Positions 8,449 through 18,397 are shown, counted from the first letter of the stretch. The stretch: 64,000 bases of DNA from Paraburkholderia sp. BCC1886 (GCF_900996245.1 NZ_CAAJGK010000040.1:1-64000), one strand, 5' to 3'. The notes: a model not told the origin generated them from the sequence alone. Program-made: numbers and translations.

Positions 8449-9480
8449 TCAGGCCGCGCACAAGGCGCGCACTTCGGCGGCGAAGCGCTCGACCGTTTCC
8501 GGTTGCGTGTCCCACGCGCACATCAACCGGCAACCGCCCGCGCCGATGAACTCGTAGAACTTCCAGCCGCGCGCTCGCATAACTTTGGCCGCCGCTGCGG
8601 GCAACTGCGCAAACACCGCGTTGGATTCGCGCGGAAACATGATGCCGACGCCAGGAATCTCCTGCAAGCGGGTTTGCAGGAGTTCGGCCATCGCGTTGGC
8701 GTGGCGGGCGTTGCGCAACCAGACGTCGTTGTCGAGCAGACCCAGCCAGGGCGCGGAAATAAAGCGCATTTTCGAGGCGAGCTGGCCGGCCTGCTTGAGG
8801 CGATAGGCGAAGTCGTCGGCGAGCGCGCGGTCGAAGAACACCACCGCTTCGCCGACCGGCAAGCCGTTCTTGGTACCGCCGAAACACAGCACGTCCACGC
8901 CCGCGCGCCACGTGATCTCCGACGGATGCACGTCGAGCGCCGCGACCGCGTTCGCGAAACGCGCGCCATCCATATGGACTTTCAGATGCCGCCGCTTGGC
9001 GATGGCCGCGATCGCGCGGATTTCATCGACGCTGTAGACGGTGCCCACTTCCGTCGATTGCGTCAGCGTGACGACCTTCGGCTTCGGATAGTGGATGTCG
9101 GCACGGCGCGTGACCACCGCTTCGATCGCATCGGGCGTGAGCTTGCCGCCGACGCCCGGCGCGGTCAGCAGTTTCGAGCCGCCGGAGAAAAACTCGGGAC
9201 CGCCGCATTCGTCGGTTTCGATATGCGCGAGTTCGTGGCAGATGACCGAGTGATACGACTGGCACAACGACGCCAGCGCGAGCGAGTTGGCCGCCGTGCC
9301 GTTGAAGACGAAGAACACTTCGCAGTCGGTCTGGAACAGATCGCGCAGCCGGTCGCAAACCTGATGGGTCCACGAGTCGTCGCCGTAAGCGGGCTCGTGG
9401 CCGCTGTTGTTGGCGGTGATGAGCGCCTCGAGCGCTTCGGGACAGATGCCGGCGTAGTTATCGGACGCGAAATGTTGCAT
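8449..9480 (-). CDS. ltaE: low-specificity L-threonine aldolase
   Basis: A 343-residue fold-type I PLP enzyme that cleaves threonine/allo-threonine to glycine and acetaldehyde. The N-terminus has the family segment FASDNYAG followed by the YGDDSWT stretch; a HMDGAR motif around residue 173 supplies the Asp that contacts the PLP ring, and CFGGTKNG around 200 holds the lysine that binds PLP. Length and motif order match the bacterial family throughout. It reads leftward toward the Nudix gene, but the hexanucleotide array and 216 bases separate them, so a shared transcript is uncertain. Confidence 0.93.
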   Translation of the reverse strand: MQHFASDNYAGICPEALEALITANNSGHEPAYGDDSWTHQVCDRLRDLFQTDCEVFFVFNGTAANSLALASLCQSYHSVICHELAHIETDECGGPEFFSGGSKLLTAPGVGGKLTPDAIEAVVTRRADIHYPKPKVVTLTQSTEVGTVYSVDEIRAIAAIAKRRHLKVHMDGARFANAVAALDVHPSEITWRAGVDVLCFGGTKNGLPVGEAVVFFDRALADDFAYRLKQAGQLASKMRFISAPWLGLLDNDVWLRNARHANAMAELLQTRLQEIPGVGIMFPRESNAVFAQLPAAAAKVMRARGWKFYEFIGAGGCRLMCAWDTQPETVERFAAEVRALCAA

Positions 9481-9589
9481 GGCGGGCGGCGCGGCCGTCG
9501 ACCGGCGCGCTGGGATGACGGGAAAGCGGTCATTCTAGTGTGCCGGTGGGAGGTTTGGGTTTTCGCGGGACGGGGCTGGGGGTTCGGCG

Positions 9590-9666
9590 GGGCTTGGGTT
9601 GGGCTTGGGTTGGGCTTGGGTTGGGCTTGGGTTGGGCTTGGGTTGGGCTTGGGTTGGGCTTGGGTT
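9590..9666. repeat. 11-bp tandem array, (GGGCTTGGGTT) x 7, exact
   Basis: Seven perfect copies of GGGCTTGGGTT. Each unit carries two GGG runs, so the array could form G-quadruplexes on the plus strand. It lies between the MFS gene stop (9720) and the threonine aldolase start (9480), downstream of the MFS gene and roughly 110-190 bases upstream of the aldolase ATG. Confidence 0.98.
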
Positions 9667-9719
9667 GGGCCCGTGAAAACCGGTTACTGGCAGCCGCAGT
9701 CGGGCATGCGGGTTCGGGT

Positions 9720-11072
9720 TCAGCGTTGGGGTTGGTTTTTGGGTTGGTTTTGGGGTTGGTCTTGAGGTTCGCCTCGGTGTCGTCCTCGGCCACGCGGCAC
9801 GCTCACGGCGATCAAACCGAATGCACCCGCGAGCAACGCCCCTGACGCCAGCCACAACGCGGGCGAGAACGAGCCGGTGTGGCTCGCGATCGGTGCGGCG
9901 ACCAGCGGACCCAGAATCTGCCCGACGCCGTAGGCGGCCGTCGCGTAGCCCATGAGCCCGGCGGCGGAATCGCCGTGATGACGCCGCGCCTCGCGCATGG
10001 CGAACATCGTGATGGCGGTGAACGGTAACCCGATCAGCATGCTGCCGAGCGAGAACCCACCGGCCGTCGGCCAGATGATGCCGAGCGCGATGCCCGCCGC
10101 TTGCAGCACGTAGCAGCCGGCGAGCAGCAGCCGGTTATCCCAATAGGTCGGCAGTCGCGCCGCCAGCAACGCGCCGACCACCAGCGCCGCACCGAACATC
10201 GGCCAGAACAGATCGGGCCAGGCCGAGCCGGGCAACGCGTGACGGGCGATCACCGGCAAAAAGGTCGCGGTGATGATGTAGCCAAAGCCCGGCACGCCAT
10301 AGAGCAGGATGAGCCAGATGGTGTCGGCGTTGTGGCGTGGTTTGGATGGCGTGGGTGCTTTTGCTGCGTGGGTGGCGTGGGTGGCGTGGGTGGCGTGGGT
10401 GGCGTGGGTGGCGTGGGTGGCGTTGGTCGGGCTCGTTGCGCTGGTTGCTGCGCTGCTCGCGGTGCCGGCGTGCCCGCCGAAAAGCGGCCACACCATAATG
10501 GCCAACACCGCCCCGATGATCCCGAAACCGATCCACCCGGCGCGCGCGCCATAGCTACCCGCGGCGCTGACCAGCAAGCCCGTCCCGACGATGCCGAATC
10601 CCGGCCCCGTGTAAATCAGTCCGCTCCAGCCATGCGCGCCGAGTTCCGCGAGGCGCTGCAAACCCCATTGCGACGCGAACACGAAGGTCCACGCGCTGAC
10701 CGCACCGGCGACGAAACGCACCATCGCCCAGACCCAGAACTGGTTCGTGACGCCCATTGCGAGCGTGAGCAGAACCGTCAGGACGAGACCCAGCCGGACC
10801 ATTCGCGCCGCGCTGACCCGCAGCGCCGCGCAGGCCACGGCGCCGACGAAATAGCCCGCGTAGTTGAACGAGGCGAGCCAGCCGCCGTGCTGAATGTCCA
10901 GCAGGGGCCTGCCGGCCGCACCGCCATGCAGCATCAGCGGTAAAAGCGGCGTGAAGGCGAAGCGTCCGATACCGAGCGCCACAGCCAGCGTGACCATACA
11001 GGCCAGGGCGGCGCGGCGGGCGGCATGCCGGTCGACGGCGACGACGTGTGCGGTGGAAGTGAGATCGTTCAT
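9720..11072 (-). CDS. MFS transporter, YbfB/YjiJ-like
   Basis: A 450-residue inner-membrane protein with about twelve hydrophobic segments. The N-terminal half has ALGIGRFAFTPLLPLM, the recognisable motif of the YbfB/YjiJ group. The cytoplasmic loop between helices 6 and 7 contains (Ala-Thr-His)6, encoded by six exact 9-bp DNA repeats; the C-terminal tail has QPQNQPKNQPQ, also from short repeats. I chose the ATG at 11070-11072 because the hydrophobic core follows normally; a longer frame extends into the promoter region. It diverges from a LysR regulator, the usual arrangement when that regulator controls the transporter. The substrate is unknown. Confidence 0.88.
   Translation of the reverse strand: MNDLTSTAHVVAVDRHAARRAALACMVTLAVALGIGRFAFTPLLPLMLHGGAAGRPLLDIQHGGWLASFNYAGYFVGAVACAALRVSAARMVRLGLVLTVLLTLAMGVTNQFWVWAMVRFVAGAVSAWTFVFASQWGLQRLAELGAHGWSGLIYTGPGFGIVGTGLLVSAAGSYGARAGWIGFGIIGAVLAIMVWPLFGGHAGTASSAATSATSPTNATHATHATHATHATHATHAAKAPTPSKPRHNADTIWLILLYGVPGFGYIITATFLPVIARHALPGSAWPDLFWPMFGAALVVGALLAARLPTYWDNRLLLAGCYVLQAAGIALGIIWPTAGGFSLGSMLIGLPFTAITMFAMREARRHHGDSAAGLMGYATAAYGVGQILGPLVAAPIASHTGSFSPALWLASGALLAGAFGLIAVSVPRGRGRHRGEPQDQPQNQPKNQPQR
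10366..10419. repeat. 9-bp tandem array, (GCGTGGGTG) x 6, inside the MFS gene
   Basis: Six perfect 9-bp units encode a run of Ala-Thr-His triplets in the central cytoplasmic loop. Copy-number change keeps the reading frame, so loop length and histidine count can vary without inactivating the gene. Confidence 0.97.
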
Positions 11073-11141
11073 GATCGGTCCGATTCGAGGTGATGGCCGG
11101 TTGCCGGAACGGCATACCCCGGCGATACGTTGGATCTTAGC

Positions 11142-11170
11142 TTGACCTTTCAATCACTTAAAATGAATAA
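11142..11170 (+). promoter_or_regulatory. candidate promoter of the LysR gene
   Basis: TTGACC (11142-11147) and GAATAA (11165-11170) are separated by 17 bases and lie about 30 bases before the LysR start. The -35 is good, the -10 weak. The 129-base divergent region would also hold the MFS promoter and any LysR binding site. Confidence 0.4.
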
Positions 11171-11201
11171 TTCGGATGCTATCCATCGTCAGGAGAGAAC
11201 T

Positions 11202-12122
11202 ATGGATCTGGCCGCTCTGGCTATTTTTCGCGCCGTGGTGCGCGAAAACGGTGTCACGCGTGCCGCGGCGAAGCTCAACCGCGTGCAGTCGAACGTGACG
11301 ACGCGTATCAAGCAGCTCGAAGAACAGTTGGGCACGGACCTGTTCATCCGCGACGGACGGCGTCTCGTGCTGACGCCCGCGGGCGAAACCCTGCTGCCCT
11401 ACGCCGAACGCCTGCTCGCCCTCGCCGACGAAGCCCGTCACGCAGTGCGCGAAGATCGTCCCAGCGGCCGCTTGCGGCTCGGCGCAATGGAGAGCGTCGC
11501 GGCCGCCCGTCTACCCGGCGTGCTCGCGCAATACCATCAGCAATGGCCGGACGTCGCGCTCGAACTGGAAACCGGCACGACCGACAAGCTGATCGAACGG
11601 GTTCGCGAATTCGAAGTGGACGCCGCGCTGATTGCGACGCCGCTGGACATCGTCGGTGCGTTCGGCGACCTGTTCGAAACGGTGCCGGTATTCCGCGAAG
11701 AACTGGTGATGCTGACACCGCGCGGGCATCGGCCGATCAAGGCAGTCCGCGACATCGCGTTGTCGACGCTGATCGCGTTCGAGCATGGCTGCGCTTACCG
11801 CTCATACATCGAGAAGTGGTACGTCGAGCATGGCGTGAGGCCGGCCCGCGTGCTGGAACTCGGTTCGTATCACGCGATCGTGGCGTGTGTGGCCGCGGGT
11901 GCGGGCGTGGCGGTAGCGCCCCGCTCGGTGATGAACATGCAAACCGATACGAGCAATATCGCCGTGCACGAACTGCCCGACGTCGCGCCGATCGAGACGC
12001 TGCTCGTCTGGCGGCGTGGACATTTTTCTTCTGCGCTGAATGCGTTGAAGCAGAGTTTGCTGGCGGGGAGTGAGGCGGTTGGATCGCCGGGTGTCGCGAC
12101 GGCGGCCGTGGGTGTGAATTGA
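11202..12122 (+). CDS. LysR-family transcriptional regulator
   Basis: A 306-residue regulator. Residues 1-60 form the winged helix-turn-helix: an AIFRAVVRENGVTRAA segment, then LNRVQSNVTTRIKQLE, the recognition helix pattern, and GTDLFIRDGRRLVLT. The rest is a periplasmic-binding-protein-like effector domain. Start chosen at the ATG with AGGAGA six bases upstream; the frame remains open to 11130 without such a site. Adjacent divergent MFS gene is the likely target. The domain organisation resembles regulators such as YwfM/PA-type transport regulators; the inducer is not predictable. Confidence 0.93.
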   Translation: MDLAALAIFRAVVRENGVTRAAAKLNRVQSNVTTRIKQLEEQLGTDLFIRDGRRLVLTPAGETLLPYAERLLALADEARHAVREDRPSGRLRLGAMESVAAARLPGVLAQYHQQWPDVALELETGTTDKLIERVREFEVDAALIATPLDIVGAFGDLFETVPVFREELVMLTPRGHRPIKAVRDIALSTLIAFEHGCAYRSYIEKWYVEHGVRPARVLELGSYHAIVACVAAGAGVAVAPRSVMNMQTDTSNIAVHELPDVAPIETLLVWRRGHFSSALNALKQSLLAGSEAVGSPGVATAAVGVN

Positions 12123-12178
12123 TGCTCCGGGCGTTCGCCGGTCGCGTTCACGGTTCGCAAATGGGAAGGCCACGCGGG

Positions 12179-12227
12179 AAGGCCCCGCGGGATGCTGAAA
12201 TTTTCAGCATCCCGCGGGGCCTTTTCT
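12179..12227. terminator. bidirectional terminator between LysR gene and alaS
   Basis: A perfect 22-bp palindrome (AAGGCCCCGCGGGATGCTG and complement, centre AAATTT) followed by TTTTCT on the plus strand. It sits in the convergent gap and can serve both genes. Confidence 0.88.
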
Positions 12228-12287
12228 GCTTCGATCTGAACCGGTCTCGAAGCGCTTCTGGAGGAACGATTCCGGCTTACTGCCGGA

Positions 12288-14912
12288 TCAAAGCTGTGCT
12301 TCGACCCAGGCCTTCACGCCGGCGAGAGCGGCCGGCAGATTCGCCGGTTCGGTGCCGCCCGCTTGCGCCATGTCCGGCCGGCCACCGCCCTTGCCGCCCA
12401 CCTGTTGCGCGACGAAGTTGACGAGTTCGCCGGCCTTGACCTTCTTGCTCGCATCCGCCGTGACACCGGCAATCAGGCTGACCTTGCCGCCTTCGACCGA
12501 AGCCAGCACGATGGCGGCACTCCTGAGCTTGTCCTTCAGCTTGTCGACAGTCTCGCGCAGCGTCTTCACGTCCGCGCCTTCGAGCGTTGCCGCCAGCACC
12601 TGCACGCCGGCCACGTCGATTGCCTGACCAACGAGTTCGTCGCCCTGACTCGACGCCATCTTCGACTTCAACGCGCTCAATTCCTTTTCGAGCGACTTCA
12701 CCTGGTCCTGAACCTGGGTGATGCGTTGCGTCAGTTCCGAAGGTTGCGCCTTCAGCACCGCTGCCGCCGCATTGATGCGCGCATCGAGGTCCTGCACGAA
12801 GCGCACGGCATTGTCGCCGGTGATGGCTTCCACCCGGCGGATACCGGCGGCCACGCCGCCTTCCATTACGATCTTGAACAGGCCGATGTCGCCGGTACGC
12901 TGCACGTGCGTTCCGCCGCACAGTTCGCGCGAGAAGCCGAGGTCGAGCACACGGACTTCGTCGCCGTACTTCTCGCCGAACAGCGCCATGGCGCCGCCCT
13001 TCACCGCGTCGTCGAACGACATCACACGGACCACGCCCGGCGAGTTCGCCAGCACTTCGGCATTGACGATTTCTTCGACCCGGCGGATCTGCTCGTCGGT
13101 CATGGGCGCGTTGTGCGCGAAGTCGAAGCGGGTCTTGTCGGCGTCGACGAGCGAACCCTTTTGCTGCACGTGCGAGCCGAGCACTTCGCGCAACGCCTTG
13201 TGCATCAGATGCGTGGCCGAGTGATTGCGCTGTGTGCGCGCGCGGCGCACCGTGTCGATCTCCGCTTTCACGACATCGCCCACTTTCAGCGTGCCCTGCT
13301 CGAGCGTGCCGTGATGACCGACTACGTCGGCCTGCACCTTGAGCGTGTCCGCCACCGCGAAGCGCACGCTCGCGTTGCCGAGCACACCCTGGTCGCCGAC
13401 CTGACCGCCCGACTCCGCGTAGAACGGCGTGTGGTCGAGCACGACGACGGCCTGCTGGCCGGCTTGCACTTCATTCACCGACGAGCCGTCCACATACAGC
13501 GAGACGACTTTCGCGTCGTCGAACGCGATTTTTTCGTAACCGTGGAACGTGGTCTTCGCGCCCGAGTATTCGAGCCCTTGCGCACTCTTGAACTTGCCGG
13601 CCGCACGCGCCTGTTCGCGCTGCCGCGCCATGGCTTCGTCGAACGCGGCTTCGTCGACCGTGACTTCGCGTTCGCGGCAGACGTCGGCGGTCAGGTCGAG
13701 CGGGAAGCCGTATGTGTCGTGCAGCTTGAACGCGAGTTCACCGTCGAGCGTCTTGCTGCCTTTGGCGTCGAGGTCGGCCAGCGCGCTGTCGAGAATCGAC
13801 ATGCCGTGCTCGATGGTCTCGAAGAAGCGCTCTTCTTCCTGACGCAGCACGTCGGTCACGCGTTGCTCGGCTTCCTTCAGTTCCGGATACGCCGCGCCCA
13901 TCTGCTCGACGAGGTCGGGCACCATGCGATGGAAGAACGAGCCCTTCTTGCCGAGCTTGTAGCCATGACGGATGGCGCGCCGCACGATACGGCGCAGCAC
14001 GTAGCCGCGGCCTTCGTTGCCCGGAATCACGCCGTCGACGATCAGGAACGAGCACGCGCGGATGTGGTCGGCGATGACCTTCAGCGAATTGTTCGTGAGG
14101 TCCGACGTTGCCGTTTCGCGAGCCGCAGCCTTGATGAGCGACTGGAACAGGTCGATTTCGTAGTTGCTATGCACGTGCTGCAGCACGGCCGCCAGACGCT
14201 CGAGACCCATGCCGGTGTCGACGCTCTGCTTGGGCAACTTCGTCATGTTGCCTTGCGGGTCGCGATTGAACTGCATGAACACGAGATTCCAGATCTCGAT
14301 GAAGCGGTCGCCGTCTTCTTCCGGCGACCCGGGCGGGCCACCCCAGATTTCCGGGCCGTGGTCGTAGAACACTTCGGAACACGGTCCGCACGGGCCGGTG
14401 TCGCCCATGGTCCAGAAATTGTCGGAGGCGTAGCGTGCACCCTTGTTGTCGCCGATGCGGATGATCCGCTCTTTCGGCACGCCGATTTCGTTTTCCCAGA
14501 TGGCGAACGCCTCGTCGTCTTCCTGATAGACCGTGACCGTCAGCTTGTCGGCCGGCAGTTGATAGACCTTGGTCAGCAATTCCCAGCAGTAATGGATGGC
14601 GTCGCGCTTGAAGTAGTCGCCGAACGAGAAATTGCCCAGCATTTCGAAGAACGTGTGGTGACGCGCGGTGTAGCCGACGTTTTCCAGGTCGTTGTGCTTG
14701 CCGCCCGCACGCACGCTGCGCTGCGCGGTCGTGGCACGCGAATACGGGCGCGATTCCGCGCCGAGGAAGACATCTTTGAACTGCACCATTCCCGAATTGG
14801 TGAAGAGCAGCGTCGGGTCGTTGCCGGGCACGAGGCTCGACGAGCGAACGATCGTATGGCCCTTCGATTCGAAGAATTTAAGGAATTTCTCGCGGATTTC
14901 GGCGGCTTTCAT
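12288..14912 (-). CDS. alaS: alanyl-tRNA synthetase
   Basis: An 874-residue class II synthetase that charges tRNA-Ala. The start at 14910-14912 gives the conserved N-terminus [19 protein letters not shown]; the upstream 66 codons are an open extension without family content. The catalytic domain contains [16 protein letters not shown] (motif 1 area) and, near residue 230, the [11 protein letters not shown] segment. The editing domain has [11 protein letters not shown] (HxxxH) and CGGTH, zinc-binding. The C-terminal domain includes [12 protein letters not shown]. Length matches other bacterial enzymes (about 875). A TATAAT at 15000-15005 on the minus strand may be its -10 box, but no good -35 is visible. 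Confidence 0.97.
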   Translation of the reverse strand: MKAAEIREKFLKFFESKGHTIVRSSSLVPGNDPTLLFTNSGMVQFKDVFLGAESRPYSRATTAQRSVRAGGKHNDLENVGYTARHHTFFEMLGNFSFGDYFKRDAIHYCWELLTKVYQLPADKLTVTVYQEDDEAFAIWENEIGVPKERIIRIGDNKGARYASDNFWTMGDTGPCGPCSEVFYDHGPEIWGGPPGSPEEDGDRFIEIWNLVFMQFNRDPQGNMTKLPKQSVDTGMGLERLAAVLQHVHSNYEIDLFQSLIKAAARETATSDLTNNSLKVIADHIRACSFLIVDGVIPGNEGRGYVLRRIVRRAIRHGYKLGKKGSFFHRMVPDLVEQMGAAYPELKEAEQRVTDVLRQEEERFFETIEHGMSILDSALADLDAKGSKTLDGELAFKLHDTYGFPLDLTADVCREREVTVDEAAFDEAMARQREQARAAGKFKSAQGLEYSGAKTTFHGYEKIAFDDAKVVSLYVDGSSVNEVQAGQQAVVVLDHTPFYAESGGQVGDQGVLGNASVRFAVADTLKVQADVVGHHGTLEQGTLKVGDVVKAEIDTVRRARTQRNHSATHLMHKALREVLGSHVQQKGSLVDADKTRFDFAHNAPMTDEQIRRVEEIVNAEVLANSPGVVRVMSFDDAVKGGAMALFGEKYGDEVRVLDLGFSRELCGGTHVQRTGDIGLFKIVMEGGVAAGIRRVEAITGDNAVRFVQDLDARINAAAAVLKAQPSELTQRITQVQDQVKSLEKELSALKSKMASSQGDELVGQAIDVAGVQVLAATLEGADVKTLRETVDKLKDKLRSAAIVLASVEGGKVSLIAGVTADASKKVKAGELVNFVAQQVGGKGGGRPDMAQAGGTEPANLPAALAGVKAWVEAQL

Positions 14913-15229
14913 AGCGTGCGGGGGACGGGGTTTGCCAGTTCCCTGGCTGTTACCGGCAGCATCGTGAGATGCGCCAACTGTTTGTTTCTTAAACGACTGA
15001 TTATACGGGATCGGCAAACCCGCGACGGCGCGGCCTGTGGCGTTGGCCGTTCGGCCAGGTTTGCACGCGCACGACGGGACACGGGATGGCGCAGGCGTCG
15101 ACCCAGGCACCGTCCTAAGCTTGTCCTATGCCGTTCGGCCGACTGCACCGGTCCGCGGGAATCGCTTAAGATGCCTCCAGTTCGCGGCTCCCCCGCGCTG
15201 CCACAACCAACAAGGAGACTTCGAAGAAT

Positions 15230-16450
15230 ATGGGCGCTCTCAGTCATATTCGCGTGCTGGATCTGACGCGCGTACTCGCCGGACCGTGGTGCGGCCAGAC
15301 ACTTGCCGACTTCGGCGCCGACGTGATCAAGGTCGAGCGTCCCGAGGTCGGCGACGATACGCGTCACTGGGGGCCGCCCTATCTGAAAACGCAGCAGGGC
15401 GAAGACACCCGCGAAGCCGCCTACTACCTCGCGGCAAATCGCAACAAGCGCTCGGTCACGCTCGACATCGCATCGCCCGAAGGCCAGAGAATCGTTCGCG
15501 AACTGGCCGCGCAAAGCGACGTGGTGCTGGAGAACTACAAGGTCGGGCAACTCAGGAAGTACGGGCTCGATTACGCGTCGCTCAAAGAAGTGAAGCCCGA
15601 CTTGATCTACTGCTCGGTCACCGGCTTCGGACAAACCGGACCGTACTCGCAGCGGGCCGGTTACGACTTCATCGTGCAGGGAATCGGCGGCTTCATGAGC
15701 ATTACCGGCGAACGCGACGGCCAGCCCGGCGGTGGCCCGCAAAAAGCCGGCGTCGCTATCGCCGACCTGATGACCGGCATGTATTCGACGGTCGCCGTGC
15801 TTACCGCGCTCACGCACCGCGACCGGACCGGCGAAGGCCAGTACATCGACATGGCGTTGCTCGACGTACAGGTGGCCATGCTCGCGAACATGAATTCGAA
15901 TTATCTGGCGAGCGGACAGCCGCCGGTGCGCTGGGGCAACGCGCATCCGAACATCGTGCCCTACCAGACCTTCCAGACGAGCGACGGCTGGATCATCGTC
16001 GCCGTGGGCAACGACGGCCAGTTCCGCAAATTCGTCGAGGTGGGCGGTCAGCCGGAACTCGCGGCCGACGACCGTTTTGCCACCAACCCGGCGCGCGTGC
16101 GCAACCGCGAGACTCTCGTGCCGCTGCTCGCCGCGATGGTGCGACTGCAGGGCAAGCAGACCTGGATTGCCGCGCTCGAAGCGGCGGGCGTGCCGTGCGG
16201 ACCGATCAACGACCTCGGCGAAGTGTTCGAGAACGAGCAGGTGGTGGCGCGCGGCCTGCAGGTGGATCTGCCGCATCCTTCGGGCGGGACGGTCAAGCTG
16301 GTGCGCAACCCGATCAACATGAGCGCGACGCCACCCGAAGCGCTGAAGCATCCGCCCACGCTCGGCGAGCACACCGACAGCGTGCTACGCGATGTGCTCG
16401 GCTATGACGAAGAACGTATTGCGGCGTTACGAGCGCAGTCGGTGATTTGA
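15230..16450 (+). CDS. family III CoA-transferase (CaiB/BaiF)
   Basis: A 406-residue protein of the CaiB/BaiF group, which moves CoA between carboxylic acids. The N-terminus has VLDLTRVLAGPWCGQTLADF, the family's opening; around residue 46 a WGPPYL stretch, and near 196 YIDMALLDVQVAML, which contains the Asp expected to carry the covalent acyl-CoA intermediate. A ribosome site (AAGGAGA) lies upstream. It diverges from alaS, with 317 bases between. Acyl partner cannot be deduced from sequence alone; close paralogs in Burkholderia are usually annotated as formyl-CoA or succinyl-CoA type transferases. Confidence 0.93.
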   Translation: MGALSHIRVLDLTRVLAGPWCGQTLADFGADVIKVERPEVGDDTRHWGPPYLKTQQGEDTREAAYYLAANRNKRSVTLDIASPEGQRIVRELAAQSDVVLENYKVGQLRKYGLDYASLKEVKPDLIYCSVTGFGQTGPYSQRAGYDFIVQGIGGFMSITGERDGQPGGGPQKAGVAIADLMTGMYSTVAVLTALTHRDRTGEGQYIDMALLDVQVAMLANMNSNYLASGQPPVRWGNAHPNIVPYQTFQTSDGWIIVAVGNDGQFRKFVEVGGQPELAADDRFATNPARVRNRETLVPLLAAMVRLQGKQTWIAALEAAGVPCGPINDLGEVFENEQVVARGLQVDLPHPSGGTVKLVRNPINMSATPPEALKHPPTLGEHTDSVLRDVLGYDEERIAALRAQSVI

Positions 16451-16496
16451 AGTGAGGGGTGAGGGTCGGGGTGTTGCCGACCTTGCGGGATTAACG

Positions 16497-16569
16497 CCGG
16501 GTCGACGCCGACTCAACGCTGACTCAACCGCCTCAACACCGCCTCAACGCCGCCTCAACGCCGACTCAA
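16497..16569. repeat. degenerate 10-11 bp tandem repeat downstream of the CoA-transferase
   Basis: About six imperfect units resembling CGCCTCAACGC or ACTCAACGCCG fill the convergent gap. The last unit touches the stop of the gamma-glutamyltransferase gene. No terminator hairpin is evident here. Confidence 0.75.
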
Positions 16570-18368
16570 CGAATCACCCGCCCCACCCCCACGCCGCGCG
16601 GGTCCGCGGCCGGCTCGGGCGTCGTGCCCTGCACGCGGATCATCTGCACGTCGCCATTGAACGACTGCGTCTCCAGCGTGTAGCCCTTGGCCTTCAACTG
16701 CTCGGCCAGATCGGCCGGCGCCGGGTGGAAGGGTTCGAAGTAAAGCGTCTTCTGCGGCAGCAACTGGTGGTGAACCCGCATCGCAGCCAGCGCGTCGGCG
16801 GGCGGCATGTTGAAGTCGTACAGGTCCGTCATCACCTGGAAGATCGTCGTGAGAATGCGCGAGCCGCCGGGCGTGCCGATGACTAGCGATACCTTGCCGT
16901 CCTTGAGCACGATGGTCGGCGTCATCGACGAGAGCGGGCGGCGCCCCGGCGCGATGGTGTTCAGTTCGCCGCCAGCGTCATCCGCTCCAGTGGCTGCGCC
17001 AGCGCTCGCGGCAACGACACCGGGCTTCGTCACGAAGTCGTCCATCGCGTCGTTGAGCAGGAAACCGGCACCATCCACGACGACCCCGGAGCCGAACGAC
17101 CCGTTCAGCGTGTAGGTGTTGGACACCACGTTACCCCACTTGTCCACCACCGAGAAATGCGTGGTCTGCGCTTTCTCCGCTGCGGCATCGCCGAGTCCGG
17201 GTTTGACCGGTGTCGCGCCCGGCACTTCGTCGGGCTTCACTTCGTCGGCACGCGGCGCGAGATAGGCGTCGTCGATCAGTCTGTCGACCGGCACCTTCAC
17301 TGCGTCCGGATCGTCCAGATACTGCTGCCGGTCGGCGAACACGCGGTCTTCGATCTGCGCGACCAGATGGATATACGGTGCGGAGTTCAACTCGAGGCCA
17401 TCGAACGCCTGCTTGAGATCGGCCTTCATCTTCAGCATCTGGATCAGGCCGACACCGCCCGAACTGGGCGGCGGCGCCGTCACCACCTGGTAGCCGTTCC
17501 AGTCCGCGGTCAACGGCTGGCGCCACACCGCCTTGTACTGCACCAGATCCTGTTTGGTGATCAGACCGTGGCCATACATCTGCTGGGCGATCAGGTCGGC
17601 GGTCTGGCCTTCGTAAAACTCGCGGCCGCCGTCGCCGGCAATACGCGTGAGCGTCTGCGCGAGTTCCGGCTGACGGTAGGTCACGCCCGCTTTCAGATTC
17701 GAGAAGTAAGCGTCGAAGTTGGTCTTGCCGGTAAAGCTCTTCGCCGCCGTATCGCGGCGCTGCTGCAGCCCGGGTTGCACCTGGAAACCCTCGGTGGCGT
17801 AGCGGATCGCGGGGGCCAGCACCTGCTTCCACTTGAGCTTGCCGAAGCGCTGCTGCGCCTCCCACATGCCTTCGACGGTACCCGGCACGCCGACCGCGCG
17901 GTGGCCGATCGTGCTCATGCCGGCAACCGGGTTGCCCTTGTCGTCCACGTACATATCGCGGGTCGCCTGCTGCGGCGCGCGCTCGCGATAGTCGAGAAAA
18001 TACGGCTTGCCGTCCATGAACACCGTCATGAACCCGCCGCCGCCGATATTGCCGGCATCCGGGTCCGTCACGGCGAGCGTGAACGCAATCGCCACGGCGG
18101 CGTCCACCGCGTTGCCGCCGGCGGCGAAGATCTGCTGCGCGGCGTCGGCACCGTAGCGATCTGCCACGGCTACCGCGGACGCATCGAACACGGCTTTGGG
18201 CGGCGGCGTCTTCGCCAGCACGGGAATCGGCGCACAAACCAGCACCCCCCCGCCGAGCGCAAGCGCGCAGACCATGACGAGCCGGGTAGCAAGCAACGAG
18301 GTTAAAGACGAGTCGAAAAACGACAAGGTGAAAAACGCGCGCGGCGCGGCCTGCTTCGAGACGAACAT
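16566..18368 (-). CDS. ggt: gamma-glutamyltransferase (periplasmic, glutathione hydrolase)
   Basis: A 600-residue precursor with a hydrophobic signal region near residues 25-45. This enzyme cleaves the gamma-glutamyl bond of glutathione in the periplasm and self-processes into two subunits. Visible motifs: AAGGNAVDAAVA and DAGNIGGGGFM in the large subunit, the TTHFSVVD junction whose second Thr is the processing and catalytic nucleophile, NDAMDDF, and PGRRPLSSMTPTIV in the small subunit. I chose the ATG at 18366-18368; an upstream frame reaches 18467 but would displace the signal sequence. The gene is followed immediately by degenerate repeats. Confidence 0.93.
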   Translation of the reverse strand: MFVSKQAAPRAFFTLSFFDSSLTSLLATRLVMVCALALGGGVLVCAPIPVLAKTPPPKAVFDASAVAVADRYGADAAQQIFAAGGNAVDAAVAIAFTLAVTDPDAGNIGGGGFMTVFMDGKPYFLDYRERAPQQATRDMYVDDKGNPVAGMSTIGHRAVGVPGTVEGMWEAQQRFGKLKWKQVLAPAIRYATEGFQVQPGLQQRRDTAAKSFTGKTNFDAYFSNLKAGVTYRQPELAQTLTRIAGDGGREFYEGQTADLIAQQMYGHGLITKQDLVQYKAVWRQPLTADWNGYQVVTAPPPSSGGVGLIQMLKMKADLKQAFDGLELNSAPYIHLVAQIEDRVFADRQQYLDDPDAVKVPVDRLIDDAYLAPRADEVKPDEVPGATPVKPGLGDAAAEKAQTTHFSVVDKWGNVVSNTYTLNGSFGSGVVVDGAGFLLNDAMDDFVTKPGVVAASAGAATGADDAGGELNTIAPGRRPLSSMTPTIVLKDGKVSLVIGTPGGSRILTTIFQVMTDLYDFNMPPADALAAMRVHHQLLPQKTLYFEPFHPAPADLAEQLKAKGYTLETQSFNGDVQMIRVQGTTPEPAADPRGVGVGRVIR

Positions 18369-18397
18369 CCGACGAACTCCGGGAACCGAGGGCGCCA

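Noticed and set aside
8231..8557. Frame encoding a long Cys-Gly or Val-Ala repeat
   Set aside because: Translation of the GGTTGC array, not a protein gene.
8330..10419. Possible CRISPR arrays in the repeat-rich stretch
   Set aside because: Units are contiguous without spacers and no cas genes are present.
14913..15229. Possible T-box or attenuator ahead of alaS
   Set aside because: No T-box sequence or leader peptide; only a TATAAT on the minus strand at 15000-15005.
12363..15266. A 967-residue plus-strand frame opposite alaS
   Set aside because: Shadow of a GC-rich coding sequence; alaS motifs are clear on the other strand.
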